Below, in pieces: positions 1 through 8,481 of a stretch of 64,000 bases of DNA. The position numbers and the translations under genes are program-made. Every line of letters starts with the position of its first letter. The first letter of the stretch is position 1. The DNA is from JANQOH01 sp965201155 (GTDB taxonomy: Bacteria > Pseudomonadota > Alphaproteobacteria > UBA7887), in assembly GCA_965201155.1 (NCBI GenBank), contig OZ241752.1:1488001-1552000 (forward strand). Reading direction: 5' to 3'. The notes below the pieces were generated by a model. The model searched no databases. It was not told the origin of the DNA and worked only from the letters and a program-made list of their open reading frames with translations.

Positions 1-153
1 TTTCCTCGCTGCCCAAGTTTCGTTCATATTCTCGTATTACCATATTTTTCCGCATGTTATGGAAGTTGACATGAGCCTGTTTATCTCACTTGGAGTTTAC
101 GATATAGGAAAATAATTCGATATTGTGAATCTTTGAACCTGGCGGAGGGTGGT

Positions 154-1359
154 ATGCACCCATCGATTCTCGCCTTGGCCTGTCCCGTTGTGCTTTGCAC
201 CACTGGCGCCTGGATCGCCGTCTTGTTCCCTGACGTCGCCTGGGCAGAAACATGGCGTGGCTTGCCAATAATGTCCAATGAGCCCTGCTCCGCTGATCAT
301 CGCAAAAGCGATTATCGCTGTGGTTCCTCCGCCTTGGAATCGGAAATTTTGCGCCAGCCGGGAGCGGTTTACGGCCCTTACACGGGAACTTGCTTGCTGC
401 CTGCAGTGAACGCCGACGATGAGCACGTTATTGCCACGGGCGAGGCGCATGATTTCGGCCTGTACGATCCGGACCACGTTTCCGACTTGCGGAGATTCGC
501 CGGTGACATTCGTAATCTGACACTCGCCGCGGCCCAGTGGTTTCCGGCGCGCGACCGCTGCGGATTCGCGCACTGCGTAGTGGAAGTGCGCGAGGCCCGG
601 AACCGAACCATTGACCGGCGTGTGTCAGTTGTCCCTGAAGGAATTCTCTCGCGCTGTGAAAGTACCGCGCGAGAACCTTTTGTCTGTGACATCAACGAGT
701 ACACGTTGACGCAAGATGGGGCTGCTCCGACAGCGACGCTCGCGAACACGATTACCGGCAGGCCTCGAGTGGTCGACGGCGACAGCCTCAAGATCGCCCG
801 TGAGCGGATTCGCCTGTCCGGGATCGACGCTCCCGAAGAGCGGCAGTCCTGCACCGACAACGAAGGCGCTTCTTATGCGTGCGGCGTGGTAGCGCGGCGT
901 GCACTGTTCAACCGCATCAACGGCGCTGCCGTGCGCTGCGCAGGAAGCCAACGCGACAGATATGATCGTTTGCTGGCAGTCTGCTACGCCGCCGACGGAG
1001 AAGACCTCAATGGCTGGATGGTGCGCAACGGTCATGCATTGGCGTATCAACAATATTCCTTGCGTTACGCCGATGATGAAGCGGTCGCGCAGGAGAGGCG
1101 CCTGGGTATTCATGCCGGCCGTTTCATACCTCCCTGGAATTGGCGGCGTGGCGCGCGGTCCGGCGTTGGGAATGTGGCGGATGACGGCGGTTCCTGCCGC
1201 ATCAAGGGTAATATCAGTGGTAATACCCGGCAGCGTATCTATCACCTGCCGGGCGGCAGATATTACGAGCAAACCACCATCTCGCCTGCCCGCGGCGAAC
1301 GCTGGTTTTGCACCGAGGAGGAAGCACGTGCCGCTGGCTGGCGGCGTGCTTGGCGTTGA
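154..1359 (+). CDS. Exported thermonuclease-family (SNase-like) protein
   Basis: This is a 401-residue exported protein with a staphylococcal-nuclease-like domain, expected to hydrolyse nucleic acids outside the cytoplasm. The N-terminus is a signal peptide ending in AWA-ET. The first 190 or so residues are unassigned. The SNase domain follows, with VVDGDSLKI, IRLSGIDAPEE and a DRYDRLLAVCY stretch that supply the usual Asp, Arg and Glu residues. The C-terminus (CRIKGNIS, RIYHLPGG, GERWFCTEEEARAAGW) is the extension often seen after SNase domains in alphaproteobacteria. The ATG at 154 is chosen because GGAGG lies just upstream; an in-frame TTG at 133 has no such site. Activity is inferred. Confidence 0.85.
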   Translation: MHPSILALACPVVLCTTGAWIAVLFPDVAWAETWRGLPIMSNEPCSADHRKSDYRCGSSALESEILRQPGAVYGPYTGTCLLPAVNADDEHVIATGEAHDFGLYDPDHVSDLRRFAGDIRNLTLAAAQWFPARDRCGFAHCVVEVREARNRTIDRRVSVVPEGILSRCESTAREPFVCDINEYTLTQDGAAPTATLANTITGRPRVVDGDSLKIARERIRLSGIDAPEERQSCTDNEGASYACGVVARRALFNRINGAAVRCAGSQRDRYDRLLAVCYAADGEDLNGWMVRNGHALAYQQYSLRYADDEAVAQERRLGIHAGRFIPPWNWRRGARSGVGNVADDGGSCRIKGNISGNTRQRIYHLPGGRYYEQTTISPARGERWFCTEEEARAAGWRRAWR

Positions 1360-1475
1360 ATCGTGGCTCGATGCGAGGTTTCGCATGGTTTCCGCCGCGG
1401 TCGAGACGCCGTGCGTTGACCGGAATCGCGCCTGCGCGTAGCCTGTTCCGGAGAGCGCACCGGAATTTTCGTGAC

Positions 1476-2885
1476 ATGGCGGGATTTGGACCCTTGATTT
1501 CCAAGGTTGCGCGTTGGCTCATGCTGACTTGCGTGTGTGTTTGGGAGCTGTCGGCATCGGCTGCCCATGCGCAAGGGATATCTCTGATACGCGATTCAGA
1601 GATCGAAACCACACTGCGCCTCTGGTCTGAACCCGTTTTCGCGGCAGCGCGCCTCGACTCCGATGCAGTGCGGATCTTGCTTGTCAATGACCCGGGTCTC
1701 AACGCTTTTGTCGCCGGTGGGCAGAACATCTTTCTTAATACTGGGCTGTTGCAAGCGGCGGAGTCGCCAAGCCAGGTGCTGGGTGTCGTCGCGCACGAAA
1801 CCGGCCATATCGCTGGTGGCCATCTTGCGCGCATGGGAGAGGCCGGACGTGTAGCGCGGAACACCAGTCTGTTGGCTACGGTTCTCGGGATCGGCCTGAT
1901 CGCCCTCGGCGCGGCCACAGGCGCAGCCAATACCGGGCAGGCGGGCGGCGCGGTAATCGTCGGCGGCCAGTCTGCGGGCATACGCACGCTGCTGGCCTAT
2001 ACGCGCGCGCAGGAGCGCGCGGCTGACCAGGCAGCGCTTACCTATCTTGAGCGAGCGCAGATGTCTGCAGTCGGCTTGCTGGAGTTTCTGCGCAAGCTTC
2101 GAGGCCAGGAATTGCTGGTTGTGGACCGGCAGGACCCCTATGTGCGCAGCCACCCGCTGACCGAGGACAGGGTCGAGTTCATTGCCGAACATGTCGCCAA
2201 TTCCGAGTTTTCCAGCGTTGCGGACACGCCGGAGGATGTAGCGCGGCATGCTCGCATGCGAGCTAAGCTGGTGGGATTTCTCGACCGCCCGCACCGCGTT
2301 TTGCGGACGCATTATCCAGAGTCCGACCAGTCCTTGCCGGCGCGCTATGCCCGTGCCATTGCCCACATGCGCCTGCCCGATCTGCCGCAATCACTGAATG
2401 AGATGGACAGCCTTCTGGCGGAATACCCCGACGATCCGTATTTTCTCGAACTCAAGGGGCAGATCCTGTTTGAGAACGGCCGCATTGCTGCCTCGGTGCC
2501 TTATTATCAGGCGGCGGTGGACCGGTTGCCCGAAGACGCACTGTTGCTCGCCGGCCTCGGGCGCGCACAGGTGGAAACGGGCGATCCGGCGCTCCTGCGT
2601 GCCGCCGTCGACAATCTCGAGGCGGCACGCCGCCTGGACCGGGAAAACGCCTTTACCTGGCGCTCCCTGGCAACAGCCTATCACGGGCTTGGCGATGCCG
2701 GACGGTCTTCGCTGTCTACCGGAGAATACGCCCTATTGACCGGCCAGGCGCAAAGTGCGCTGTTGCACGCCGAACGGGCGGAACGTCATTTTCCGGAAGA
2801 TTCGCGCGGCTGGCTGCAAGCGCAGGACATAAGGAACCAGGCGGAACAGATCCTGGAGTTGCAGGCACGACTGGGCCGTCGGTGA
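1476..2885 (+). CDS. M48-family metalloprotease with TPR tail (BepA/YfgC-like)
   Basis: This gene encodes a 469-residue periplasmic zinc metallopeptidase of the M48 family. The zinc site is HETGH in VVAHETGHIAGGH, and the downstream RAQERAADQAAL supplies the third ligand region. The C-terminal half (from about residue 300) is helical and TPR-like, as in BepA, which assists outer-membrane protein assembly and quality control. A hydrophobic signal segment ends near SAAHAQG. The reading frame is open further upstream, to 1308, but that part overlaps the nuclease gene and looks non-coding. The ATG at 1476 is the most plausible start, although its ribosome-binding site is weak. The M48 assignment is firm; the BepA role is inferred. 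Confidence 0.9.
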   Translation: MAGFGPLISKVARWLMLTCVCVWELSASAAHAQGISLIRDSEIETTLRLWSEPVFAAARLDSDAVRILLVNDPGLNAFVAGGQNIFLNTGLLQAAESPSQVLGVVAHETGHIAGGHLARMGEAGRVARNTSLLATVLGIGLIALGAATGAANTGQAGGAVIVGGQSAGIRTLLAYTRAQERAADQAALTYLERAQMSAVGLLEFLRKLRGQELLVVDRQDPYVRSHPLTEDRVEFIAEHVANSEFSSVADTPEDVARHARMRAKLVGFLDRPHRVLRTHYPESDQSLPARYARAIAHMRLPDLPQSLNEMDSLLAEYPDDPYFLELKGQILFENGRIAASVPYYQAAVDRLPEDALLLAGLGRAQVETGDPALLRAAVDNLEAARRLDRENAFTWRSLATAYHGLGDAGRSSLSTGEYALLTGQAQSALLHAERAERHFPEDSRGWLQAQDIRNQAEQILELQARLGRR

Positions 2886-2967
2886 GAGCATCCGGCGGAC
2901 CGGGGTTTAATCGGGCCGACGCGCGCCGACCAAGCGGATTTCATGCAACTACATGGGAGAGGTACAG

Positions 2968-3693
2968 GTGAGACTTGCCGGGAAGGCAGCGTTGATTACC
3001 GCCGCCGGACAGGGGATCGGGCGGGCGACGGCAGAGGCGTTTCTCGCCGAAGGAGCGCGGCTCTTTGCAACAGACGTCGACGCCGACAAACTGGTGGGAC
3101 TGGATGGAGCGGAATGCTTTGCCCTTGACGTAACCGATCCGGATTCCATTGCGGCGGCCCATGCGCGCGTCGGTGCGGTCGACGTCCTGTTCAATTGCGC
3201 GGGTTATGTGCCGGTCGGTACGGTTCTGGAGTGTGAGCCAGATGACTGGGAGCGGTCGTTCGCGATCAACGTTCGATCAATGTTCGAGATGATCCGTACC
3301 TGGCTCCCGGCCATGGTGGAGATTGGAGGTGGCCGTATCATCAACATGGCCTCGGTGGCCAGTTCACTGAAGGGCATCCGCAGCCGCGCCGCCTATAGCG
3401 CAACCAAGGCAGCGGTGATCGGCCTCACCAAGTCAGTGGCGATCGACTATATCGAGCAGGGCATTACCTGCAATGCCGTGTGCCCGGGCACTGTGGATAC
3501 GCCGTCCTTGGGGGAGCGCATCGCAGCGTTTCAGGATCCCGTCGCCGCGCGACGTGATTTCGTCGCGCGGCAGCCGATGGGGCGGTTGGCGGTAGCGCGT
3601 GAAATCGCGGATCTAGTGGTTTATCTTGCCTCGGACGAGGCGGCGTTCGTAACCGGTCAGGCGATCGCCATTGATGGCGGCGTAACCCTGTAA
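2968..3693 (+). CDS. SDR oxidoreductase, 2-keto-3-deoxy-L-fuconate dehydrogenase type
   Basis: This is a 241-residue NAD(P)-dependent classical short-chain dehydrogenase. The Rossmann glycine motif is ITAAGQGIGRA near residue 10, NCAG follows in the middle, and the catalytic Ser with Tyr-x-x-x-Lys appears as YSATK. Sequence style and the FAH hydrolase directly downstream resemble 2-keto-3-deoxy-L-fuconate 4-dehydrogenases of the non-phosphorylative L-fucose pathway. The GTG at 2968 is preferred because GGGAGAGG lies just before it; the in-frame ATG at 2953 is part of that site and has none of its own. It is the first gene of a four-gene plus-strand operon. The substrate is inferred. Confidence 0.82.
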   Translation: MRLAGKAALITAAGQGIGRATAEAFLAEGARLFATDVDADKLVGLDGAECFALDVTDPDSIAAAHARVGAVDVLFNCAGYVPVGTVLECEPDDWERSFAINVRSMFEMIRTWLPAMVEIGGGRIINMASVASSLKGIRSRAAYSATKAAVIGLTKSVAIDYIEQGITCNAVCPGTVDTPSLGERIAAFQDPVAARRDFVARQPMGRLAVAREIADLVVYLASDEAAFVTGQAIAIDGGVTL

Positions 3694-3732
3694 GGTGCGG
3701 GACATTATCGACTATCGAAGGGGGAATATTTC

Positions 3733-4584
3733 ATGAAACTTGCACGTTACGGCGATGCCGGAGCGGAAAAGCCGGCCTTGATTGACAGCACCGGCGGCCT
3801 GCGCGATCTGAGCGGCGAAATCGGAGACGTCACTCCTGACAGCCTGACGCCGGACGGCCTGAAGCAGTTGGCTGCAATTGACGCCGAGCGCCTGCCAGCG
3901 GTGCAGGGCGCGCCGCGCCTCGGTATCCCTTGGGCGCCGGTGGGTAAAATCATGTGCATCGGCCTCAACTATGTTGATCATGCCAAGGAAACCGGCGCGG
4001 CGATTCCCGAGGAGCCGATCCTGTTTCTGAAGGCCAACAGTTCACTGAATGGTCCGGATGATACTGTGGTCATGCCCAAGGATTCGATAAAGTCGGACTG
4101 GGAAGTGGAACTCGGCGTGGTAATCGGCACGATAGGAAACAACATCGCCGAAGCCGACGCGCTGTCCCATGTCGCCGGATATTGCGTTGTGAATGATGTT
4201 TCAGAGCGCGAATGGCAGATGGAGCATGGACCTACATGGACCAAGGGCAAGAGCTGCGACACATTTTGCCCGATTGGCCCCTGGATGGTCACAGCCGATG
4301 AAGTGCCCGATCCGCAAAATCTGGACATGTGGCTGGATGTGAACGGCACGCGCCGCCAGACCGGCAATACCGGGACCATGATATTTGGCGTTGCGGCGCT
4401 GATCGCCTACCTGTCGCGGATCATGACGTTGTATCCGGGCGACGTGATATCTACAGGCACGCCGCCTGGTGTGGGTGCGGGCTTCAAGCCGCAGATCTTT
4501 CTCAAGGCCGGTGATATCATGAGTCTGGGAATTGCAGGGCTGGGCCAACAGCGCCAGGCCGTGGAAGCGTGGCGGCCGCTATAA
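3733..4584 (+). CDS. Fumarylacetoacetate hydrolase (FAH) family protein, diketo-deoxy sugar acid hydrolase type
   Basis: This 283-residue FAH-family enzyme probably cleaves the C-C bond of a 2,4-diketo acid. The fold's metal-binding residues are visible in the block around IPEEPILFLKANSSL, WEVELGVVIG and YCVVNDVSERE. The closing segment contains STGTPPGVGAG. The start ATG has a strong AAGGGGG site. It lies 39 bases after the dehydrogenase, matching the order dehydrogenase-hydrolase of the L-fuconate/diketo-3-deoxy-fuconate pathway, where the products would be pyruvate and lactate. The family is firm; the exact substrate is inferred from the neighbour. Confidence 0.87.
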   Translation: MKLARYGDAGAEKPALIDSTGGLRDLSGEIGDVTPDSLTPDGLKQLAAIDAERLPAVQGAPRLGIPWAPVGKIMCIGLNYVDHAKETGAAIPEEPILFLKANSSLNGPDDTVVMPKDSIKSDWEVELGVVIGTIGNNIAEADALSHVAGYCVVNDVSEREWQMEHGPTWTKGKSCDTFCPIGPWMVTADEVPDPQNLDMWLDVNGTRRQTGNTGTMIFGVAALIAYLSRIMTLYPGDVISTGTPPGVGAGFKPQIFLKAGDIMSLGIAGLGQQRQAVEAWRPL

Positions 4585-4600
4585 GGCGGCTCGTATAGCG

Positions 4601-5575
4601 ATGAAGGATTCAATTCTCATCCATAGCTGGGCACCGGATGAGGTGCTGGCCGACCTGCGCCAGCGTTATGAGGTGGATTACGCTAACTTCTTTGAGTGCG
4701 GAACCCTGCCGCAGGATGAGTTGGCCGCTCGCGCTGTCGGAAAAGTCGGTATCATGACCTTGCAGGTACAAATCCCGGCGGCGCTGATCGCAGCAAATGC
4801 GGGAACGCTCAAGGCTATTGCGAGTGTCTCGGTCGGGGTCGATGACATCGATGTGGACGCGGCGACAAAGGCGGGCGTTCAGGTGACCAACACGGCTGGT
4901 GTACTTGACGATGCGGTGGCCGATTTCGCCATGGGGATGTTGCTGGCGATTGGCCGACGCATCGTTGAATCCGACCGATACACGCGCGCGGGGACGTTTG
5001 CCGGGCCGTCCTTTCCCTTATTCTGGGGGGCGCGGATTCGAGGCGAAACCTTGGGCATCATCGGTCTGGGCCGCATTGGTCGCCAAGTAGCTCGGCGGGC
5101 GCGCGGCTTCGGTCTCGATATCGTCTATCACAATCGCAATCGGGTCGATGCGGCGACGGAGCGTGCGCTTGGCGTGCGGTATCTGCCGCTGGAAGAATTG
5201 CTGTCCAGCGCGCGCTATGTGTTGCTGCAAATCCCGCTGACACAGGAAACGACGCATCTGATCAATGGCGATCGCCTGCAACTGATGCGAAAGGATGCGT
5301 ATCTGCTGAATATCTCGCGTGGCCCGGTGGTGCATGAAGCGGCGTTGCTGGAAGCTCTGCGTGCTCGCTCGATCGCTGGCGCGGCGCTGGACGTCTATGA
5401 ATTTGAACCTAAGGTGACGGAGGGTCTCGAAGCGTTGGACAATGTGGTGCTGACTTCGCATATCGCCAGCGGCGATGTGGAAACGCGTCACGACATGGTG
5501 CGGCTGGCGGCGAAAAATCTGAAAGCTGTACTGGACGGACAACCGCCGCCCAATCCGATCAATCAGGTACGGTAG
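4601..5575 (+). CDS. D-2-hydroxyacid dehydrogenase family protein
   Basis: This 324-residue protein belongs to the NAD-dependent D-isomer-specific 2-hydroxyacid dehydrogenases. The dinucleotide-binding motif is LGIIGLGRIGRQVA. The catalytic Arg lies in NISRGPVV, the Glu in DVYEFEP and the His in SHIAS, where most relatives have PHxxS or GHxxG. The open frame extends back to 4532 inside the previous gene, but MKDSILIHSW at 4601 is a normal start. In this operon it could reduce or oxidise a 2-oxoacid product such as pyruvate, glyoxylate or a deoxy-sugar acid. The substrate cannot be read from the sequence. Confidence 0.87.
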   Translation: MKDSILIHSWAPDEVLADLRQRYEVDYANFFECGTLPQDELAARAVGKVGIMTLQVQIPAALIAANAGTLKAIASVSVGVDDIDVDAATKAGVQVTNTAGVLDDAVADFAMGMLLAIGRRIVESDRYTRAGTFAGPSFPLFWGARIRGETLGIIGLGRIGRQVARRARGFGLDIVYHNRNRVDAATERALGVRYLPLEELLSSARYVLLQIPLTQETTHLINGDRLQLMRKDAYLLNISRGPVVHEAALLEALRARSIAGAALDVYEFEPKVTEGLEALDNVVLTSHIASGDVETRHDMVRLAAKNLKAVLDGQPPPNPINQVR

Positions 5576-5576
5576 G

Positions 5577-6314
5577 ATGGCCTGGGAAGTCGATCTTTCC
5601 GGCAAGGTGGCGCTGGTGACCGGCGGCGCGAGCGGTATCGGCCATGCCGCGGCACTTGCCCTGATGCAGGCAGGGGCGGAAGTGATCGTGACGGCGCGCA
5701 CGGCCAAATCGGTGGCGGCTTGTTCCACCACGACGCCGTTTGGCGAACTGACGGTTTGCAAGCTGGACGTTACCAACGATCTGTCGATCGAGGAGGTGAT
5801 GGACCGGATCGACCGTCTGGACATATTGGTCAACAATGCCGGCGCGCTCTTGCGCCAGGGGGCAGAGTTTCGCCCCGGTCAGTTCGCGAACATCATCAAT
5901 ACCAATCTGATCGGCTCCATGCGCATGAGTCATGTGTGCCTGGGCAAGCTTGCGATCACCAAGGGGTGCATGGTCAATATCGGCTCTATGTTCAGCTTGT
6001 TTGGGTCGCCGGCCACACCGGGCTATGCGGCGAGCAAGGCAGGTTTGGTGAATCTCACCAAATCGCTCGCGGTGTCATGGGCGCATCATCAGGTGCGCAT
6101 CAACGCGGTCATTCCCGGCTGGATCGAAACGAAGCTGTCGGCCGGAGTGCGGGATGAGCCGGAACGCTATGCGGCGATCTTGCGACGTACACCAATGAAA
6201 CGATTTGGCGCACCGGATGAAGTCGCAGGCGCCGTATTGTTCCTGTGTTCACCCGCGGCGTCGTTCATTACCGGCAGCGCCATCATCGTCGATGGGGGCT
6301 ACGCGGCGGCGTGA
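5577..6314 (+). CDS. SDR-family oxidoreductase
   Basis: This is a second classical short-chain dehydrogenase of 245 residues. It has VTGGASGIG for cofactor binding, NNAG, a Ser-Met region and the YAASK active-site motif, and it ends with the usual ITGSAIIVDGGY. Its ATG sits one base after the stop of the hydroxyacid dehydrogenase, so the two are translationally coupled. Together with the three genes upstream it completes a likely carbohydrate-acid catabolic operon. The substrate is unknown. Confidence 0.87.
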   Translation: MAWEVDLSGKVALVTGGASGIGHAAALALMQAGAEVIVTARTAKSVAACSTTTPFGELTVCKLDVTNDLSIEEVMDRIDRLDILVNNAGALLRQGAEFRPGQFANIINTNLIGSMRMSHVCLGKLAITKGCMVNIGSMFSLFGSPATPGYAASKAGLVNLTKSLAVSWAHHQVRINAVIPGWIETKLSAGVRDEPERYAAILRRTPMKRFGAPDEVAGAVLFLCSPAASFITGSAIIVDGGYAAA

Positions 6315-6338
6315 AGCGAATGCGCCTCGGGCGCGGAG

Positions 6339-6716
6339 TCAGGTTCGGCGAGCCATGCCGCCCAGCTTACGACCGCCTATCAGATGTACGTGGAAATGCG
6401 GCACTTCCTGGCCGCCGTCAGGCCCATTATTGCTGACGATGCGGTAGCCGCTTTCGGCTACGCCGAATTCTAGCGCGAGGCGCCCGGCAGCGCGCAGCAA
6501 CGCGGCCAATTCGTCAGCACCGGCGCGGGCGGCAAAGTCGTCCATGGATACGTATTTCCTTTTGGGAATGATGAGAATGTGAACCGGCGCCAATTCAGCT
6601 ATATCGTGAAACGCTAGCACGTGCTCGTCTTCGTACACCTTGTTCACCGGAACCTCGCCGCGCAGGATGCGGGCGAATATGTTGGCGTCGTCATAGGCGG
6701 GGGCGTTACCCGTCAT
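6339..6716 (-). CDS. HIT-family (histidine triad) protein
   Basis: This is a 125-residue histidine-triad nucleotide hydrolase or transferase. The signature HFHVHLI lies near the C-terminus, preceded by the conserved IPKRKYVSM and YRIVSNNGPDGGQEV. The family cleaves small nucleotide phosphoramidates such as adenosine-lysine adducts. It is the last gene of a minus-strand run behind hisE; hisE-HIT adjacency is common in alphaproteobacteria. The complete fold and motif make the family certain; the physiological substrate is not known. Confidence 0.92.
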   Translation of the reverse strand: MTGNAPAYDDANIFARILRGEVPVNKVYEDEHVLAFHDIAELAPVHILIIPKRKYVSMDDFAARAGADELAALLRAAGRLALEFGVAESGYRIVSNNGPDGGQEVPHFHVHLIGGRKLGGMARRT

Positions 6717-6739
6717 GGATCGGTCCTCGCGAGCGTAGT

Positions 6740-7081
6740 TCAGGAGCGCGCCTTGCCGCGGCGGGCGCGTTTTTCGGCAATGCCAGATTTACCTTCTCGG
6801 CGGGAGAGGGCGGCATAGACCTGATCCGGTGTAATGCCGGCATCAGCCCAGAGTATCATAAGGTGAAACAACAGGTCGGCGCTTTCCTCCACCACGGCTT
6901 GCCGGTCACGGGTGACGGCAGCGATGACGGTTTCCACCGCCTCCTCGCCGACCTTCTGAGCGATCTTGTCCGTTCCCTGACTTAGCCTGCGGGCGACGTA
7001 GGATTCCTCCGGGTCTGCACTGCGCCGTGTTTCTATGGTGGCAAACAGGCGCGCGAGAACCGCAGCGTCAGCCGCCGCCAT
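6740..7081 (-). CDS. hisE: Phosphoribosyl-ATP diphosphatase
   Basis: HisE removes pyrophosphate from phosphoribosyl-ATP in the second step of histidine synthesis. The 113-residue product has the all-alpha MazG-like fold, with the conserved KVGEEAVETVIA and ESADLLFHLMIL metal-binding glutamates and aspartates. The ATG at 7081 is used with GGAG about eleven bases upstream; the longer open frame to 7219 overlaps hisI and is not hisE-like. Its 5' end overlaps hisI by 14 bases, and the two encoded steps are consecutive. The rest of the his operon is not in the window. Confidence 0.92.
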   Translation of the reverse strand: MAAADAAVLARLFATIETRRSADPEESYVARRLSQGTDKIAQKVGEEAVETVIAAVTRDRQAVVEESADLLFHLMILWADAGITPDQVYAALSRREGKSGIAEKRARRGKARS

Positions 7082-7493
7082 AGAGTTTCTCCGGGGCGAT
7101 GAGGGGTGGAGTGATTTCAACGGCACCGCAAGAATCCAGAGAAATGTAGAAGCAGGAGCGACGCCCCGTGTGGCAGGCGACGCCGGTCTGGTCGACCAGC
7201 GCGAGCAGGGTGTCGCCATCGCAATCGAGCCGAAGCGCTATGAGATGTTGTATCTGGCCTGAACTTCCCCCCTTGCGCCAGAGCGCATTGCGGCTGCGCG
7301 ACCAATAGCAGACTCGGCCGGTCTGCAGCGTTTCCGCGACGGCGCGACGGTTCATCCACGCCATCATCAGCACTTCACCGGTATCGTGCTGTTGCGCAAT
7401 GACCGGTACCAGCCCGTCCGCATTGAAGGTGATGCGGTCCAGCACGTCCGCACTCACGCCGGCGGTGGAGTCTGTGGTGGGTTGCGTGTGCAT
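7068..7493 (-). CDS. hisI: Phosphoribosyl-AMP cyclohydrolase
   Basis: HisI opens the purine ring of phosphoribosyl-AMP, the third step of histidine synthesis. The 141-residue protein carries MMAWMN, the RVCYWSRSR segment and the zinc/magnesium site with DCDGD and CHTGRRSCFY. It stands just upstream of hisE and overlaps it, so the monofunctional enzymes are probably made in balance. In enterobacteria these activities are fused; here they are separate, as usual in alphaproteobacteria. Confidence 0.94.
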   Translation of the reverse strand: MHTQPTTDSTAGVSADVLDRITFNADGLVPVIAQQHDTGEVLMMAWMNRRAVAETLQTGRVCYWSRSRNALWRKGGSSGQIQHLIALRLDCDGDTLLALVDQTGVACHTGRRSCFYISLDSCGAVEITPPLIAPEKLYGGG

Positions 7494-7529
7494 TGGCGCA
7501 TAGTAGGCGGCGAGTTCGATAGGATCAAT

Positions 7530-8438
7530 TCAGGGGTGGGCGGCGCGGCGGAGGCGGTCATTTATGGCAATGCCGAGGCTGTAATCGGGTATGGGCATGA
7601 CGGCGATGGCCGCGGGGGTGAGTGCGTCCAGTTCGTGCAGCATAGCGAACAGGTTCGCGGCAGCTTCCAGGAGGTCCGCAGCAGGACTGAGATTGCGTAT
7701 GACGGGCGCCGGCGGGGCATCGGGGCCAAACGCCAACAACGCTTCGTTGGGCGATACGCGGGTCGCATTCAGACGCAAGGGGGTTGCCGGCGCGTAGTGG
7801 CGTATGAGACGCCCGGGCGATTTGGGAGCGTCGGCGTCGTCATCGGGATCGGCCAATGGACCCAGCGAAACGGGATCGACCACGCCTGGACGCAGCAGAG
7901 TGGGAACGCTCGTGAGATCGACAACAGTGGATTCGAGGCCGAGGGCGCAAGGTCCGCCGTCGATAATGACATCAACTGCATCGCCGAGGTCATGGCGTAC
8001 ATGAACAGCCGCGGTGGGGCTGAGGCGTCCAGATCGGTTGGCGCTTGGCGCCGCAACGGGCCGCTCGGTACGCTCCAGTAATTCGCGTGCAAGGGGGTGT
8101 GCCGGGCAGCGCAACGCGACGGTATTCAACCCCGCCAACGCGAGTGGTGAGAGGGGGCTGCGAGATTGTTTTTCGAGAACAAGGGTGAGACCGCCGGGCC
8201 AGAAGCGCTCCATATACGCTCGGGCACGGGCATCTACCACGGCATATGCGAGCGCTTGGTCGGGATCCGCAATATGGATGATTAGCGGATTGAAATGCGG
8301 TCGTCCCTTTACGGCGAAAATTCGTGCGACAGCGCGGTCGTTGGTCGCGTCGGCGCCAAGGCCGTAGACGGTTTCGGTGGGAAAGGCGACGAGGCCGCCC
8401 GATTTCAGAAGCGTGGCGGCGCGAGCAACGGTGTCCAA
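7530..8438 (-). CDS. L-threonylcarbamoyladenylate synthase (Sua5/YrdC family)
   Basis: This enzyme makes threonylcarbamoyl-AMP from threonine, bicarbonate and ATP for the t6A modification of tRNAs reading ANN codons. The 302-residue protein has the YrdC domain (FPTETVYGLGADA, KGRPHFNPLIIHI, PSANRSGRLSPT) in about the first 200 residues. A C-terminal Sua5-type domain follows, starting after the linker SPGRLIRHYAPATPL. The length fits Sua5 rather than the short TsaC. It lies between deoA and hisI on the same strand. Confidence 0.93.
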   Translation of the reverse strand: MDTVARAATLLKSGGLVAFPTETVYGLGADATNDRAVARIFAVKGRPHFNPLIIHIADPDQALAYAVVDARARAYMERFWPGGLTLVLEKQSRSPLSPLALAGLNTVALRCPAHPLARELLERTERPVAAPSANRSGRLSPTAAVHVRHDLGDAVDVIIDGGPCALGLESTVVDLTSVPTLLRPGVVDPVSLGPLADPDDDADAPKSPGRLIRHYAPATPLRLNATRVSPNEALLAFGPDAPPAPVIRNLSPAADLLEAAANLFAMLHELDALTPAAIAVMPIPDYSLGIAINDRLRRAAHP

Positions 8439-8481
8439 AGCTCAAAACCGGGAAACGCCGCGGTGCGGGAGTTGGATCATT

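Noticed and set aside
66..106. Promoter upstream of the nuclease gene, with TTGACA at 66-71
   Set aside because: No acceptable -10 lies 16-18 bases downstream; the nearest AT-rich word is about 30 bases away.
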